A stretch of 64,000 nucleotides of DNA, from positions 4,107,501 to 4,171,500 of the forward strand of contig NZ_CP016094.1 of NCBI RefSeq assembly GCF_001746835.1, in the 5' to 3' direction. Source of the DNA: Lacunisphaera limnophila. GTDB taxonomy: Bacteria; Verrucomicrobiota; Verrucomicrobiia; Opitutales; Opitutaceae. Both the position numbers and the translations under genes were made by a program. This document shows, one piece after another, positions 8,294 to 17,127 of the stretch (position 1 is its first letter; each line of letters begins with the position of its first letter). The notes beneath the pieces were generated by a model. The model was not told the DNA's origin, searched no databases, and saw nothing but the letters and a program-made list of their open reading frames with translations.

Positions 8294-9511
8294 TCAGGAA
8301 GAGGCGAAGATGCGCGTGAGATTGCTCAGCAGGCCGGGTTTGCGCCGGGCGGGCAGCGTGTGCTCGTGCGCGGTGCGCAGGCCGAACTGGAAGATGCCGA
8401 GAACGGTGCTGAACATCGGGTCCTTGAGCTCGTCCTTCACCCAGGCGGGCGCCTCGCCGCGGCGGGCGTTGAGGCCGAAGACGCGGGTGGCGGCCTCCTC
8501 GATGCCGGGCATGCGGGCGGTGCCGCCCGTGAGGATCACGCCGGCGCCGCAATGCTCGGCCACAAAGGCCGGGCCGAGTTTCTGCCGCACCACCTCGAGC
8601 AGCTCGAGGGTGCGGGCGGAAGTAATGGTCTCGATGCCGAGCTTGGGCACCTGGCGGTCCCCGAAGGCGCCGTCGCCGTCGAGCCAGACCTTGTCCGCCT
8701 TGTCCCGGGTCTGCACCGTGCCGCGGCCGTGGCGGAGCTTGAGCATTTCCGCCTGGGCGAGGGTCACGCGCAGGCCGATGCTGAGGTCGTTGGTGAGGTG
8801 GTCGCCGGCGACCGGGAGGGTGCCGGTGACGAGCACATGGCCGTCGCGGTAGAGGACGTAGTCGGTGACACCCTTGCCGAGATCGATCACGAGGGCGCCC
8901 TGGGAGCGTTCCTCCGGGGTGGTCAGGAGGGAGCCGGCGGCGAGGCTGGCGAGCACGAGTTCGCGCACCTCGAGGTGGTAGCCGCCGACGACGTGGATGT
9001 TGTCGCTCACCTTGCTTTCGCCCCCGTGGACGATCCAGTAACCGACCTCGAGCCGGCGGCCGGTCAGGTGCTCGGGATTCGGCACGGCGCGGCCGTCGAG
9101 GCGGAAGGGGCGGCGGATCTCGTGGATGCGGGAGCGGCCGGCGGGCAGCTCCTTTTCCTTGGCGAGGGCGCAAACCGACTCGATGTCGAGGGCGTTGACG
9201 GTGTTGTCGGCGGACTTCACGTTGACCGAGGCCTCGTTGTAGAAGGCGTCGAGGTGGCCGCCGCTCTGGGCGAGCCAGACCTCCTCGATCCGGGCGCCGG
9301 CGCGCTGCTCGGCCATCTCGAGGGCCTGGTGGGTCGCCTCGCAGGCGGCCTTGTAGTCGACCACCTCGCCCTTCATGACGCCGCGAGCCGGGGCCACGCC
9401 GACGCCGATGATATTGAGGCTGCGCCCGCGGGCGATCTCGCCCACGAGGACCACGACCTTGCCGGTGCCGATTTCGACGGCGCCGATGATGCGACTGCTG
9501 TTAGAGATCAC
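8294..9511 (-). CDS. ftsA: Cell division protein FtsA
   Basis: This 405-residue actin-like ATPase tethers FtsZ to the membrane. Visible parts are phosphate-1 (GAVEIGTGKVVVLVGE), the SHS2-like 1C subdomain (residues about 85-165), phosphate-2 (VIDLGKGVTDYVLYRDG) and the adenosine motif (VILTGGTARMPGIEEAA). The C-terminal helix (LLSNLTRIFASS) is amphipathic and probably membrane-binding. I chose the GTG at 9511, which overlaps the last codons and stop of ftsQ. The frame continues upstream into ftsQ but without FtsA-like sequence. It sits between ftsQ and ftsZ, as in most bacteria. Confidence 0.95.
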   Translation of the reverse strand: MISNSSRIIGAVEIGTGKVVVLVGEIARGRSLNIIGVGVAPARGVMKGEVVDYKAACEATHQALEMAEQRAGARIEEVWLAQSGGHLDAFYNEASVNVKSADNTVNALDIESVCALAKEKELPAGRSRIHEIRRPFRLDGRAVPNPEHLTGRRLEVGYWIVHGGESKVSDNIHVVGGYHLEVRELVLASLAAGSLLTTPEERSQGALVIDLGKGVTDYVLYRDGHVLVTGTLPVAGDHLTNDLSIGLRVTLAQAEMLKLRHGRGTVQTRDKADKVWLDGDGAFGDRQVPKLGIETITSARTLELLEVVRQKLGPAFVAEHCGAGVILTGGTARMPGIEEAATRVFGLNARRGEAPAWVKDELKDPMFSTVLGIFQFGLRTAHEHTLPARRKPGLLSNLTRIFASS

Positions 9512-10478
9512 GTTGCGATTTCCGTTGTGAAGGGTGAAGGGGGAAAGGGGTGGCGGGTGCCGGCGTGGTTTCCTCGGCCGAGCCCAGCAGGCGCACCGGC
9601 ACCTGGCCGTCGAGCGTGAGGTTGACCGACTGGAGACCCGGTTCCGGCAGGGAACCCGCCGCGTCGAGCACATAGTCGAGCCGGGCGATCTGCTTGAAGT
9701 AATCGCGTTTGCGGCTGAAGACCACCTGCGGCACATCCTGCGCCTTCACCACGATCTCATCGGCTTCCTCCAGCCGGGCGAGCGAGACGATGAGCCAGTT
9801 TTGGTAGAGATGGGGCGCCTGGAGCTGCGCGGTGGAGAGCAGGGCGGAAACATCGGCCATGCCGGGGATCGGAGCATAACCCTTGCCGGCCTTGACCAAC
9901 CGCACGCCGTCGAGCCACGGCAGGCTGGCCAGCAGCGGCTTGTCATAACCAAAGGCCTCGTACGCCACGCCGTCCTTGGCCACCAGCAGTTGTTGGGTGG
10001 TGCCATCGCCCTGGCCGGCCTGGATCCGGGCGACGGGCGAACGTTCCTGCAGGGTGACGACCAGGGTGTCGGGAAAACTGCGGGTCAGCACGGCCACCCG
10101 GATCTGGCCATGCGCGAGGAGCTTGTCCCGGAGCGCGGGCAGATCGAGCGTCATGAGGCTGGCCCCGCGGGGGAGGCCCAGCACCTCGCTCACCCACTTA
10201 TGCCCGAGCACGCCGTCGGTGATGAGCACCGTCTCGCGCACGGGGGCGCTGTGCACGGCGGTGGCGAGGGCGGCGCGGTCGGAGGACCACGTATCGGCCA
10301 CCGCATAGATCCCCCAGCCGGCGAGCGAAACCGACGCGACCGCGGCCGTGACCTTGAGCCAGGCGATCAGCCGCCGGCGGCGGCCGCGCTGCGACATCGC
10401 CGGCGAGCTCACCTCCTGGCGAATGGTGCGCCAGGAACGGCCGGGGGACTCGGCAGAGGGTGAGGGGGAAGGTTTCAT
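9501..10478 (-). CDS. ftsQ: Cell division protein FtsQ
   Basis: This bitopic divisome protein has about 325 residues. A short basic cytoplasmic tail is followed by one membrane segment (about residues 38-60). A POTRA domain comes next, with the typical ISDGVLGHKWVSEVLGLP-like and SFPDTLVVTLQERSPVARI segments, and then the FtsQ beta domain. The ATG at 10478 overlaps the ddl stop codon by one base (TGATG). In Gram-negative bacteria FtsQ bridges FtsL/B and the septal synthase. Conservation is weak apart from the POTRA region, but gene order supports the call strongly. Confidence 0.93.
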   Translation of the reverse strand: MKPSPSPSAESPGRSWRTIRQEVSSPAMSQRGRRRRLIAWLKVTAAVASVSLAGWGIYAVADTWSSDRAALATAVHSAPVRETVLITDGVLGHKWVSEVLGLPRGASLMTLDLPALRDKLLAHGQIRVAVLTRSFPDTLVVTLQERSPVARIQAGQGDGTTQQLLVAKDGVAYEAFGYDKPLLASLPWLDGVRLVKAGKGYAPIPGMADVSALLSTAQLQAPHLYQNWLIVSLARLEEADEIVVKAQDVPQVVFSRKRDYFKQIARLDYVLDAAGSLPEPGLQSVNLTLDGQVPVRLLGSAEETTPAPATPFPLHPSQRKSQRDL

Positions 10479-11407
10479 CAAGGACGGGCGGCAGCCGGCT
10501 GGAATCGTTCCACGGCGGGAGCAACCAGTTCGCGGCACAGCGCGACAAAATCCAACCCCACGCAACGCGCACTCATCGGCAGCAGGCTGGTGTCCTTCAT
10601 GCCGGGCAGCGTGTTGATTTCGAGCAAATACAGTTCGCCCTCCTGGGAAATCATGAAGTCGATCCGCGCGTAGTCGCGGCACCCGCAGGCCGCAAAGGCC
10701 GTTTCGGCCGTCGCGCGCACCCGCGTGGCCATCTCGTCGGAGAGCCGGGCCGGGGCGAGGTACTCGGTGAGGCCCTTGGTGTATTTGCTGGAGTAGTCGT
10801 AGACCCCCGACTTGGGCACGACCTCGACGATGCCCATGGCGCGACCGCGGAGCAGGCCGACGGTGATCTCCCGTCCGAGAATGCGGCGCTCCGCCACCCA
10901 GTCACCGGCCCGGATGCCGCCGAGCGCGATCTCCAGGCCCACCTGGGAGGAAACGATCTGGAGGCCGACGCTGCTGCCCTGCCGGTTGGGCTTCAACACC
11001 ACCTGTTGGCCGAGCTCGGTGGCGAGGGCCGCCGCCGTGGGTTTGCCCGCCGCCAGGAAATGCCGGCCCGGAGCCACCGGGACGCCCATCGCGGACACGC
11101 TCAGGCGCGTGCGCCACTTGTCGAAGCAGAGGTCGCTGGCCTTGGCGTCGCACCCGCCATAGCTGAAGCCGCCCGCGTCGAGCAGGCGCTGCATGCCGCC
11201 GTCCTCGCCAAAGACCCCGTGCAAGGTCGAAAACACCACGTGTCGCGCCGGATCCAGGCCCTCGGGGAGCGCATCGTGATCAACCGTGAAGAGCCGCGTC
11301 AGGTGGGAGCAGGCCATGGCCTGGGCGACCGCGCGGCCGGAGCCGAGCGAAACCTCCCGTTCCGGGGATGTGCCGCCCGCGAGGACGGCGATGATGGGAG
11401 AACTCAT
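10478..11407 (-). CDS. ddl: D-alanine--D-alanine ligase
   Basis: This ATP-grasp enzyme of about 309 residues joins two D-alanines for the UDP-MurNAc-pentapeptide stem. The N-terminus has AGGTSPEREVSLGSG, the nucleotide-binding region has VLKPNRQGSSVGL, and the metal-binding end has RIDFMISQEGELYLLEINTLPGMKDTSLLP. The ATG at 11407 overlaps the stop of murC-murB as ATGA. It lies between murC-murB and ftsQ, a common dcw position. Confidence 0.97.
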   Translation of the reverse strand: MSSPIIAVLAGGTSPEREVSLGSGRAVAQAMACSHLTRLFTVDHDALPEGLDPARHVVFSTLHGVFGEDGGMQRLLDAGGFSYGGCDAKASDLCFDKWRTRLSVSAMGVPVAPGRHFLAAGKPTAAALATELGQQVVLKPNRQGSSVGLQIVSSQVGLEIALGGIRAGDWVAERRILGREITVGLLRGRAMGIVEVVPKSGVYDYSSKYTKGLTEYLAPARLSDEMATRVRATAETAFAACGCRDYARIDFMISQEGELYLLEINTLPGMKDTSLLPMSARCVGLDFVALCRELVAPAVERFQPAAARP

Positions 11408-13737
11408 AAAACATCCCTCCACTCCTGCCCGTAGAGCAGGACCTCGGGCTCCAGGTCGACGCCCCGGACGCTTTTCACTCGCGCCCGCACCTTTTGCACG
11501 AGGGCGATGATGTCGGCGCTGGTCGCGTGGCCGCGGTTGACGATGAAATTGGCGTGCACGGTCGAGACCTCGGCATCCCCCACCCGCTCGCCTTTGAGAC
11601 CGGATTCGTCAATCAGCCGGCCGGCGGACCCGCCCGGCGGATTCTTGAAAATGCACCCGGCACTCGGCTCGCGCGGCTGGGACTCCACGCGCTTCTTCTG
11701 ATAAACCTCGATCTGCCGGCGGATGGCATCGGCATCCACCCCGGCCGCCGGCCGCAGCCAGGCGCCGAGTGCGATGGCGTCGTGCAGCTCCGCGCAATGC
11801 CGGTAATCGACGTGCAGCTCGGCCTTTTTGCGCGTATGGATCTCGCCGGCAAGCGTCATGAGGCGAACCTCGTCGACCACGTCGAACATCCAGCCGCCCA
11901 TGGCCCCGGCGTTCATGCGCAGCGCGCCGCCGACCGAACCCGGGATGCCTTCGAGGAATTCAAAGCCCTGGAGCCCGGCCTTGGTCGCCAGCCCGCACAG
12001 GTTTTTCAGGCGCAGACCCGCCCCGACCCACAGGCGGCCGTCCGGCTGCGGTTCAAACGACTGCCAGGCCGGATGCCCGAGGCTGATCACGAGGCCGTCC
12101 ACGCCGTGGTCCGGGATGATGAGGTTGGACCCGCGCCCAAGCAGGAGCACCGGGAGATTCCGGGCGCCGGCCTCGCGCAACAGGTGCTGCAGATCCTCGG
12201 CCCCCGCCGGCTCGGCGTACACGCGGGCCGGGCCGCCCACGCGCATCGTGGTCTTGGCCGCCAGCACCTCGTGCTCGAGCAGCTTCGTGGCGGGACCCAG
12301 CCGCGCGCGCGCCGTGATCAGGAAATTCTGCCAAGCCGCCTCGCGCTCCTCACGGGCCTTGAGCCGGGCAACGAAGGCCCGGGCGGTCAGCTCGATGTCA
12401 CCGGCCCCGACAAAGGCCAACGTGTCCCCCGGCTGCAAAGCAGCGGCCAGCGCCTTGAGCAGGCCTGTCTCGTCGCCGGGCAGGTAGGTCACGTGGTCCG
12501 CCGCCCCGCCCTGCTTGAGCTCGGCGTAGATGTCCGCGGAGGTGCCGCCCGCCACCGGGGTCTCGCTGGCCGCGTAGACATCCATCAGGAAAACGTGGTC
12601 GGCCCCGGCCAGGGCGGCGGCGAACTCCGCCTTGAACTGGGCGGTGCGGGTAAAGCGGTGGGGCTGGAAGACCACGACGAGGCGCCCGGTCGTCCGCTCG
12701 CGCCGCAAGCTGCCCAGCAGCGCGCGGATCTCCGTCGGGTGGTGCGCGTAGTCCTCGTAGACCGTAATGCTCGAGGCATGCAGCACGGACTGCCGGCGGC
12801 GGACTCCGGCGAATTCCGCGAGAGAGTCGGAGGTGAGGGTCGCGCCGAGGTGCTGCGCCACGGCGAGGGCGGCGGTGGCGTTGGCGACATTAAACTCCCC
12901 GGGGGCCCGCACCGTCACCTGCGCGAGGGCAAACCGCCCGCCCAGGGCCAGTTCCTGGCCCGGAGACCGATCCGCGGTGCGGTGCCCCTGGTACTCCCCC
13001 GTGCGGCCGAAGGTGTGAATGGGCGCGGTGAAACCGCCGCGAGCCGCGAGCCGCGCGGAGAGCGGACAGGCGTCGCTGAGGAAAATCGCGCCCTTGGTCC
13101 GGGCCAGCAGCGCCGAGAACGCGGTCTCCAGGTCGGACAGTTTCGCGTAGTGATCCGCGTGATCCCAATCGAGATTCACCACCACCGTGACCTCGGGGCT
13201 GAAGCGGCCGATGGTGCCGTCGCTCTCGTCCACCTCGGCGATGACCCAGTCACCCGCCCCGACCCGGGCGGGCGGCAGCGTCGCGTCGTTGAACAACCCG
13301 CCGAGCACCCAACCGCAGGGAAAACCGGCGCGGTGCAAAGCGGTGATCAGCATGGCCGTGGTGGTCGTCTTGCCGTGCGAACCGGTGACGGCGACGAGCT
13401 TCCGGCCCTTCACCACCTCGGCGAGCATCTCCCCGCGACGCACCTGCGGCAGCCCGCGGGCCGTCGCGCGGCGGCGGGAATCGTGGGAGGGCGCCACCGC
13501 GGAGGAGTGGACGACCAGCTGGACCTCGTCGGGCAAGGTGCCCGGGGCCGTGAGGGTGACACCCGCCTGCTCGAGCAGCGCGCGCACGGCGGGGTTCCAG
13601 CCGTCATCCTCGCCGCTGACCATGAAACCGAGTTCCGCGAGGTAGAGCCCGAGCGGGGCCATGCCCATGCCACCGGCCCCGAGGAGGTGGACGCGCGTCA
13701 CAGCGAGGCCAAAGACGGATGGAACTCCCGCGCTCAT
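11404..13737 (-). CDS. murC-murB: Fused UDP-MurNAc--L-alanine ligase / UDP-N-acetylenolpyruvoylglucosamine reductase (MurC-MurB)
   Basis: This single protein of 777 residues carries out two cytoplasmic steps of precursor synthesis. The MurC half (about 1-460) has the Rossmann start HLLGAGGMGMAPL, the ATP motif GSHGKTTT near 120, NLDWDHADHY and the ADP-binding DYAHHPTEI. The MurB half (about 470-777) has MRVGGPARVYAEP, LLGRGSNLIIPD, GIPGSVGGALRMNAGAMG and PSAGCIFKNPPG, which carries the catalytic Ser region. The ATG at 13737 overlaps the murG stop (ATGA). Sequence upstream of that ATG in the same frame is a shadow of murG. Both catalytic halves look intact. Confidence 0.97.
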   Translation of the reverse strand: MSAGVPSVFGLAVTRVHLLGAGGMGMAPLGLYLAELGFMVSGEDDGWNPAVRALLEQAGVTLTAPGTLPDEVQLVVHSSAVAPSHDSRRRATARGLPQVRRGEMLAEVVKGRKLVAVTGSHGKTTTTAMLITALHRAGFPCGWVLGGLFNDATLPPARVGAGDWVIAEVDESDGTIGRFSPEVTVVVNLDWDHADHYAKLSDLETAFSALLARTKGAIFLSDACPLSARLAARGGFTAPIHTFGRTGEYQGHRTADRSPGQELALGGRFALAQVTVRAPGEFNVANATAALAVAQHLGATLTSDSLAEFAGVRRRQSVLHASSITVYEDYAHHPTEIRALLGSLRRERTTGRLVVVFQPHRFTRTAQFKAEFAAALAGADHVFLMDVYAASETPVAGGTSADIYAELKQGGAADHVTYLPGDETGLLKALAAALQPGDTLAFVGAGDIELTARAFVARLKAREEREAAWQNFLITARARLGPATKLLEHEVLAAKTTMRVGGPARVYAEPAGAEDLQHLLREAGARNLPVLLLGRGSNLIIPDHGVDGLVISLGHPAWQSFEPQPDGRLWVGAGLRLKNLCGLATKAGLQGFEFLEGIPGSVGGALRMNAGAMGGWMFDVVDEVRLMTLAGEIHTRKKAELHVDYRHCAELHDAIALGAWLRPAAGVDADAIRRQIEVYQKKRVESQPREPSAGCIFKNPPGGSAGRLIDESGLKGERVGDAEVSTVHANFIVNRGHATSADIIALVQKVRARVKSVRGVDLEPEVLLYGQEWRDVL

Positions 13738-14870
13738 ATCGTCTGGGCGGCGGGCGTGGGCCGCGCGTGACGGGCGGGCGGCTGGCCGGAGGCGAGCGCC
13801 TCGAGATCGGTCACGATGATCTCGATGGAATTTTCCTGGGACATGCGCCGGAGGTTGCCCCGGAATTTGTTCAGCAGCCAGTCGTTGAATGCCATGTCTA
13901 GGACCTCCTGGCGGAGGCCGCCCAGGGCCGATTCCTTCACGACCAGGCCGCCCCCCTGTTGCTCGAAGGAGACGGCGTTGGCCTGCTGGTGGTTGTCGGC
14001 GGCGAACGGGTAAGGCACGAGGATCGCCGGCGCCTCGCAGCGCACGAGTTCGGACAGCGTGCCGGCGCCGGCGCGGCTGAGCACGAGGTCGGCGGCGGAC
14101 AGGAGCAGCCCGACGCGGTCGGAGAACGGTTCCTGCCAGGTGCGCACCGTCTGGCCGTTGCGGCCGGGAAATTCCTGCACGGCAGCCTCGCCCTTGCCGA
14201 GGCCTGTAACGCACCAGACTTGCACGCCCTCCTGGGCGAGCGCGGCTTGGTTGTCCGTGACCCAGCGGTTCAACGGCCCCGCGCCCTGGCTGCCGCCGAG
14301 CACGACGAGAAACTTCTGGGTCGGATCGACGCCGAGGCGAGCCCGCGCCTCGGCCCGGGGCAGGCGCACGATCTCGCTGCGCACGGGCAGGCCGGTGTGG
14401 CGGACCATCACACCGAGGCGGCCGGGCAGGCGCACGCCGGGGGGCAGATAGAGGCGGCGGGCGAAGCGCGAGAGCAGGCGGACGGCGCGACCGGGGATGC
14501 GGTTGGCCTCGTGTAGGGCGACGGGGATGCCCCGCATCCAGCCGGCCAGGACCACGCCGGCGTTGGTGAAACCACCGAAGCCGATGATGACATCCGGTCG
14601 CACGCGCGTGATGAGCCGGTGGCTGAACAGCAGGCCCTTGGCCTGCTCCCAGTGGAAGCGCAGGTGGACGAGCGGGCTCCAGCCAAAGGGCGCGCCCGGC
14701 ACGCGCTCAAAGCTGAGCTGCGGGTACTGGTCGCTGAGTCGCGCATCAACCCGCTTGTGGCTGATCAGCAGCGTGGCAGTGTGGCCGCGGGCCACGAGGG
14801 CCTCGGCCAGGGCAATCCCGGGCGAGAGGTGGCCGCCGGTGCCGCCGCAGGCGATGATGAAACGGCTCAC
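13734..14870 (-). CDS. murG: UDP-N-acetylglucosamine transferase MurG
   Basis: This peripheral membrane GT-B enzyme of about 378 residues adds GlcNAc to lipid I to make lipid II. The N-terminal G-loop reads ACGGTGGHLSPG, the second is GGFTNAGVVLAG, and the donor-site region is VLGGSQGAGPLN with RAGAGTLSELVRCEAPAILVPYP further on. I chose the GTG at 14870 because a strong Shine-Dalgarno sequence (GGAGG, 7 bases ahead) precedes it. The TTG nine codons earlier has no such site. It is one of the few genes here with a strong site. It follows ftsW after 106 bases. Confidence 0.96.
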   Translation of the reverse strand: MSRFIIACGGTGGHLSPGIALAEALVARGHTATLLISHKRVDARLSDQYPQLSFERVPGAPFGWSPLVHLRFHWEQAKGLLFSHRLITRVRPDVIIGFGGFTNAGVVLAGWMRGIPVALHEANRIPGRAVRLLSRFARRLYLPPGVRLPGRLGVMVRHTGLPVRSEIVRLPRAEARARLGVDPTQKFLVVLGGSQGAGPLNRWVTDNQAALAQEGVQVWCVTGLGKGEAAVQEFPGRNGQTVRTWQEPFSDRVGLLLSAADLVLSRAGAGTLSELVRCEAPAILVPYPFAADNHQQANAVSFEQQGGGLVVKESALGGLRQEVLDMAFNDWLLNKFRGNLRRMSQENSIEIIVTDLEALASGQPPARHARPTPAAQTI

Positions 14871-14976
14871 GACGTCACCTCCGTGAGCAAGGTCCAAGGA
14901 TGAAGTGACAGCTCACAAGCAGGCCGCGGCCGCGCGCGCTTGATCCTTGGTGCTTGGCCCGTGTGGACTCGGCCGT

Positions 14977-16137
14977 TCACCCGATCACCTCCGTCAATGC
15001 GCGTTTGCGCACGAGCGGCTTGGGCCGCTCCCAGGTGCGCTGGGTGTTGATGATGACGCCGACAAGCAGGCCCATCAGCAGGAGGTTGGAACCGCCCGCG
15101 CTGATGAAGGGTAGCGACATGCCCTTCGTGGGCAGCATGCCGGTGACCACGCCAAGGTTGATGATCGCCTGCAGGCAGATCAGCAGCAGGCAGCCGGTCA
15201 CGAGGAGGAACTGGAACAGGTTGGGGGCGCGCCGCACGTGCATGAGGCCGGCGACGAAGATCGTGACGAAGAGCGCGACGACCGTGAGGGTGAAGATGAG
15301 GCCCATCTCCTCGCCCATGATGGCGAAGATGAAATCGGTGTGGGCCTCGGGCAGGAAGGAGTTCTGCTGGCGGCCCTGGCCGAGGCCGACGCCGTCCACG
15401 CCGCCGGCCGCGAAGGCGAGGATGGCCTGCCAGAGCTGGTAGGCGCCGTCACCGCGGTTGGCCTCAATGTCCATGAAGGAGGTGATGCGTCGCAGGCGCA
15501 CGGGATTCTGCCACACGAGCAGCGCGAAGAGCACGAGGGCGCTGCCGATGGCCGGCAGCAGGAACTTCAGCCGCGCGCCGGCGAGAAAGAGCATGACCAG
15601 ACCGATCGTGCCGAGGAGGAAGGCCGTGCCGAAATCCGGCTCCAGGATCACCAGCACGGCGAAAAGGCCGGTCCAGGCGCCGGGGATGACGAAGCCCCGC
15701 CACAAGTCGTGCAGCTTGCTCTGGTTGAGCGCCAGATAGTGCGCGAGGGAGAAGACCAGGGCGAGCTTGGCAAATTCCGAGACCTGGAGCCGGGTGAACC
15801 CCAGATTCAGCCAGCGGCGGCTGCCCTTCACGCTGATGCCGATCTGCGGGATGAGAACGAGCACGAGGAGGGCGAGGGAGATCGCGGCGGCAATCCACGC
15901 GAACCGGCGGGTCTGCTCCAGGTCGGCGATCGCCACCAGCCACCCGGCGCCGATGGCGAGGGCGAGGAAGATCAGCTGCTTGTAGAGGTAGGCGTAGGGC
16001 CCGCCCTTGATGGGCGAGCTCGCGCTGAAGAGCACCACCAGGCCGATCGAAACCAACGCTGCAACGCAGACGATGATGACGCTCGCGGGGGTGATCGTGA
16101 GAGGGCGGCGGGGCAAGATGGCGCTCGTCGAACTCAC
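14977..16137 (-). CDS. ftsW: Lipid II polymerase / divisome protein FtsW
   Basis: This 386-residue SEDS-family protein has about ten membrane segments. Family landmarks are KGSRRWLNLG, the FTRLQVSEFAKLALV segment, LEPDFGTAFLL and the large extracytoplasmic loop with the catalytic region (GVGLGQGRQQNSFLPEAHTDFIFA). The C-terminal GMSLPFISAGGSNLL is also present. Its place next to murG in a dcw cluster favours FtsW over RodA. It starts with GTG at 16137, preceded by CCACCG, not a Shine-Dalgarno site. Confidence 0.96.
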   Translation of the reverse strand: MSSTSAILPRRPLTITPASVIIVCVAALVSIGLVVLFSASSPIKGGPYAYLYKQLIFLALAIGAGWLVAIADLEQTRRFAWIAAAISLALLVLVLIPQIGISVKGSRRWLNLGFTRLQVSEFAKLALVFSLAHYLALNQSKLHDLWRGFVIPGAWTGLFAVLVILEPDFGTAFLLGTIGLVMLFLAGARLKFLLPAIGSALVLFALLVWQNPVRLRRITSFMDIEANRGDGAYQLWQAILAFAAGGVDGVGLGQGRQQNSFLPEAHTDFIFAIMGEEMGLIFTLTVVALFVTIFVAGLMHVRRAPNLFQFLLVTGCLLLICLQAIINLGVVTGMLPTKGMSLPFISAGGSNLLLMGLLVGVIINTQRTWERPKPLVRKRALTEVIG

Positions 16138-16153
16138 CGGTGGGGCGGCGGGC

Positions 16154-17074
16154 TCAACCGCCGTTGGCGGGGACGGGCTCCTCGACCTTGATCGTCGGCA
16201 CCTCGGTGTCGGCTTCCTTCAGGCCGGCGTCGAGATCCTGGCCGGGCGGCGGCGGGGCGATTTCAAATCGGGGGGCGTTGACCACCGGGGCGGGCGCGGC
16301 CTCGGCGGGGGCCGGCGCGGCCGGCTTGTCCGCGGCCGGGCGGACCGCCGCGGGGGCGGACTTGCTCCCCACGGCCTTGAAGCCGGGGATTACGAGCTGC
16401 TGGCCGGCGCGAACCTTGGAAGGATCGGTGATGTTGTTGGCGGCGGCGAGCTCGCCGACGCTGACCTGGTACTTGCGGGCGATGACGCCGAGGCTTTCGC
16501 CGACCACGACGGTGTGCGTGACCGACTCGCCGCTGGTCGGGCGGACCGGCACGGGGGTCTTTTCCGCGGGCAGCGACATCGCGGCGGGCGGGACGGCGGT
16601 GGCGACGGCGGCACCGGGCTTGCCGGGGATGATGAGCTTGCGGCCGGGCTTCAGGGCGACACCGGACGCGAGGCTGTTGGCCTTCGCGAGTTCCGCGACA
16701 GTGAGACCGTGTTTCTTGGAAATGCTCCAAAGGCTGTCGCCGCGCTCGACCGTGTAGGTCGAGACCGGCGCGACATTTTCGACGGGCTTGGGCGGGGTGA
16801 CGGTGACGGCCGCGGCCGAGCCGGGGCGGGTGGGCGAGGCGTGACCCAGCGGCGAGGCCGGCGTGTAGGAGACGGGCATCGTGCCGAGGTCGACCGGCTC
16901 GGGGGTGGCGGGGGAACCGTAGGTGATCGGAGCCGCCGCGCGGGCGTCGGGGACGGTGGCGTCGGGCGTGGGCAGGTTGCGCGGGCCGGACTGGCAGCCG
17001 GGGCTCGCAAAAATGAAGATAAACGCGAGCAGATGCACGGCGACAACTGCTCCGAAGATCTGGAGGATTTTCAT
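16154..17074 (-). CDS. LysM-domain cell envelope protein
   Basis: This 306-residue exported protein has an N-terminal hydrophobic segment (MKILQIFGAVVAVHLLAFIF), which looks like a signal anchor or a non-canonical lipoprotein leader ending in SPGC. Two LysM repeats follow, TYTVERGDSLWSISKKHGLT (about 107-150) and THTVVVGESLGVIARKYQVS (about 185-232). They are separated and flanked by Pro/Ala-rich linkers. LysM domains bind peptidoglycan GlcNAc. It lies between murD and ftsW, so a role at the division site is plausible (compare NlpD), but no peptidase domain is present. The start is preceded by ACCACC and has no Shine-Dalgarno site. Confidence 0.88.
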   Translation of the reverse strand: MKILQIFGAVVAVHLLAFIFIFASPGCQSGPRNLPTPDATVPDARAAAPITYGSPATPEPVDLGTMPVSYTPASPLGHASPTRPGSAAAVTVTPPKPVENVAPVSTYTVERGDSLWSISKKHGLTVAELAKANSLASGVALKPGRKLIIPGKPGAAVATAVPPAAMSLPAEKTPVPVRPTSGESVTHTVVVGESLGVIARKYQVSVGELAAANNITDPSKVRAGQQLVIPGFKAVGSKSAPAAVRPAADKPAAPAPAEAAPAPVVNAPRFEIAPPPPGQDLDAGLKEADTEVPTIKVEEPVPANGG

Positions 17075-17127
17075 GGTGGTATATGAGGGCTGAGGAGGGA
17101 GATTTGCTATCTAAAAAGCGGAGTTAT

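Noticed and set aside
6990-8852. Long plus-strand frame opposite ftsZ and ftsA
   Set aside because: It is antisense to well-supported genes and rich in Gly/Ala/Glu repeats without any domain.
8292-9173. Upstream extension of the ftsZ frame into ftsA
   Set aside because: The extension is Arg/Pro-rich and overlaps the true FtsA coding sequence; FtsZ homology starts at 8291.
11494-13770. 758-codon plus-strand frame opposite murC-murB
   Set aside because: Shadow of the fusion gene; biased composition and no recognisable domain.
14894-14950. Inverted repeat CCAAGGATGAAG / CTTGATCCTTGG in the ftsW-murG gap
   Set aside because: It has one mismatch, a loop over 30 bases and no clear role; reported as chance or a minor structure only.
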